Source: Lycocorax pyrrhopterus obiensis
Lineage: Eukaryota; Chordata; Aves; Passeriformes; Paradisaeidae
Assembly (NCBI GenBank): GCA_014706295.1
Contig: JACSVZ010000016.1
Coordinates: 9,467,168 to 9,531,167, forward strand
Reading direction: 5' to 3'
Length of the DNA stretch: 64,000 nt
Made by a program: the position numbers and the translations under genes. The notes beneath the pieces were generated by a model. It was given only the letters and a program-made list of their open reading frames with translations, was not told where the DNA came from and did no database searches. Below, one piece after another: positions 63,984 to 64,000 of the stretch (its first letter is position 1; each line of letters starts with the position of its first letter).

Positions 63984-64000
63984 GCTCTTTACGCAAAGTG

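Overview
The window looks like vertebrate nuclear DNA, most likely from a bird. It is AT-leaning, has very little coding sequence and few transposons. It carries one confidently recognised coding exon with vertebrate splice signals and one short CR1 LINE tail of the avian type. Nothing looks prokaryotic: there are no dense ORFs, operons, rRNA, tRNA or CRISPR arrays. The species cannot be named from the sequence alone.

The anchor is a 299-nt plus-strand exon at 44063-44361. It encodes 99 codons that match my memory of the N-terminal part of NYAP2 (neuronal tyrosine-phosphorylated phosphoinositide-3-kinase adaptor 2). It has a clean acceptor and donor and a continuous frame. I found neither the preceding exon (start codon and N-terminal region) nor the next exons (the bulk of the protein), so the window appears to lie inside the gene. 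On that reading at least 44 kb of upstream intron and at least 19.6 kb of downstream intron are covered.

Layout: 1-11824 is noncoding and probably intronic. 11825-12290 is a compact, CpG-dense island that looks like a promoter. 12291-33779 is noncoding DNA with two low-confidence exon-like segments (18161-18336 and 26661-26928), nested inverted repeats near 18.5 kb and a perfect 22-bp palindrome near 23.6 kb. 33780-33893 is the CR1 remnant. 33894-44062 leads to the NYAP2 exon. 44362-64000 is downstream intron, with a GC-rich, hairpin-forming block at about 49.66-50.11 kb and several small tandem duplications.

Most open frames of 60-164 codons are what chance gives in this much DNA and are not annotated as genes. 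The observations most worth checking are the isolated CpG island about 32 kb upstream of the NYAP2 exon (possible alternative promoter), the two exon-like segments, and the long hairpin at 49934-49972.
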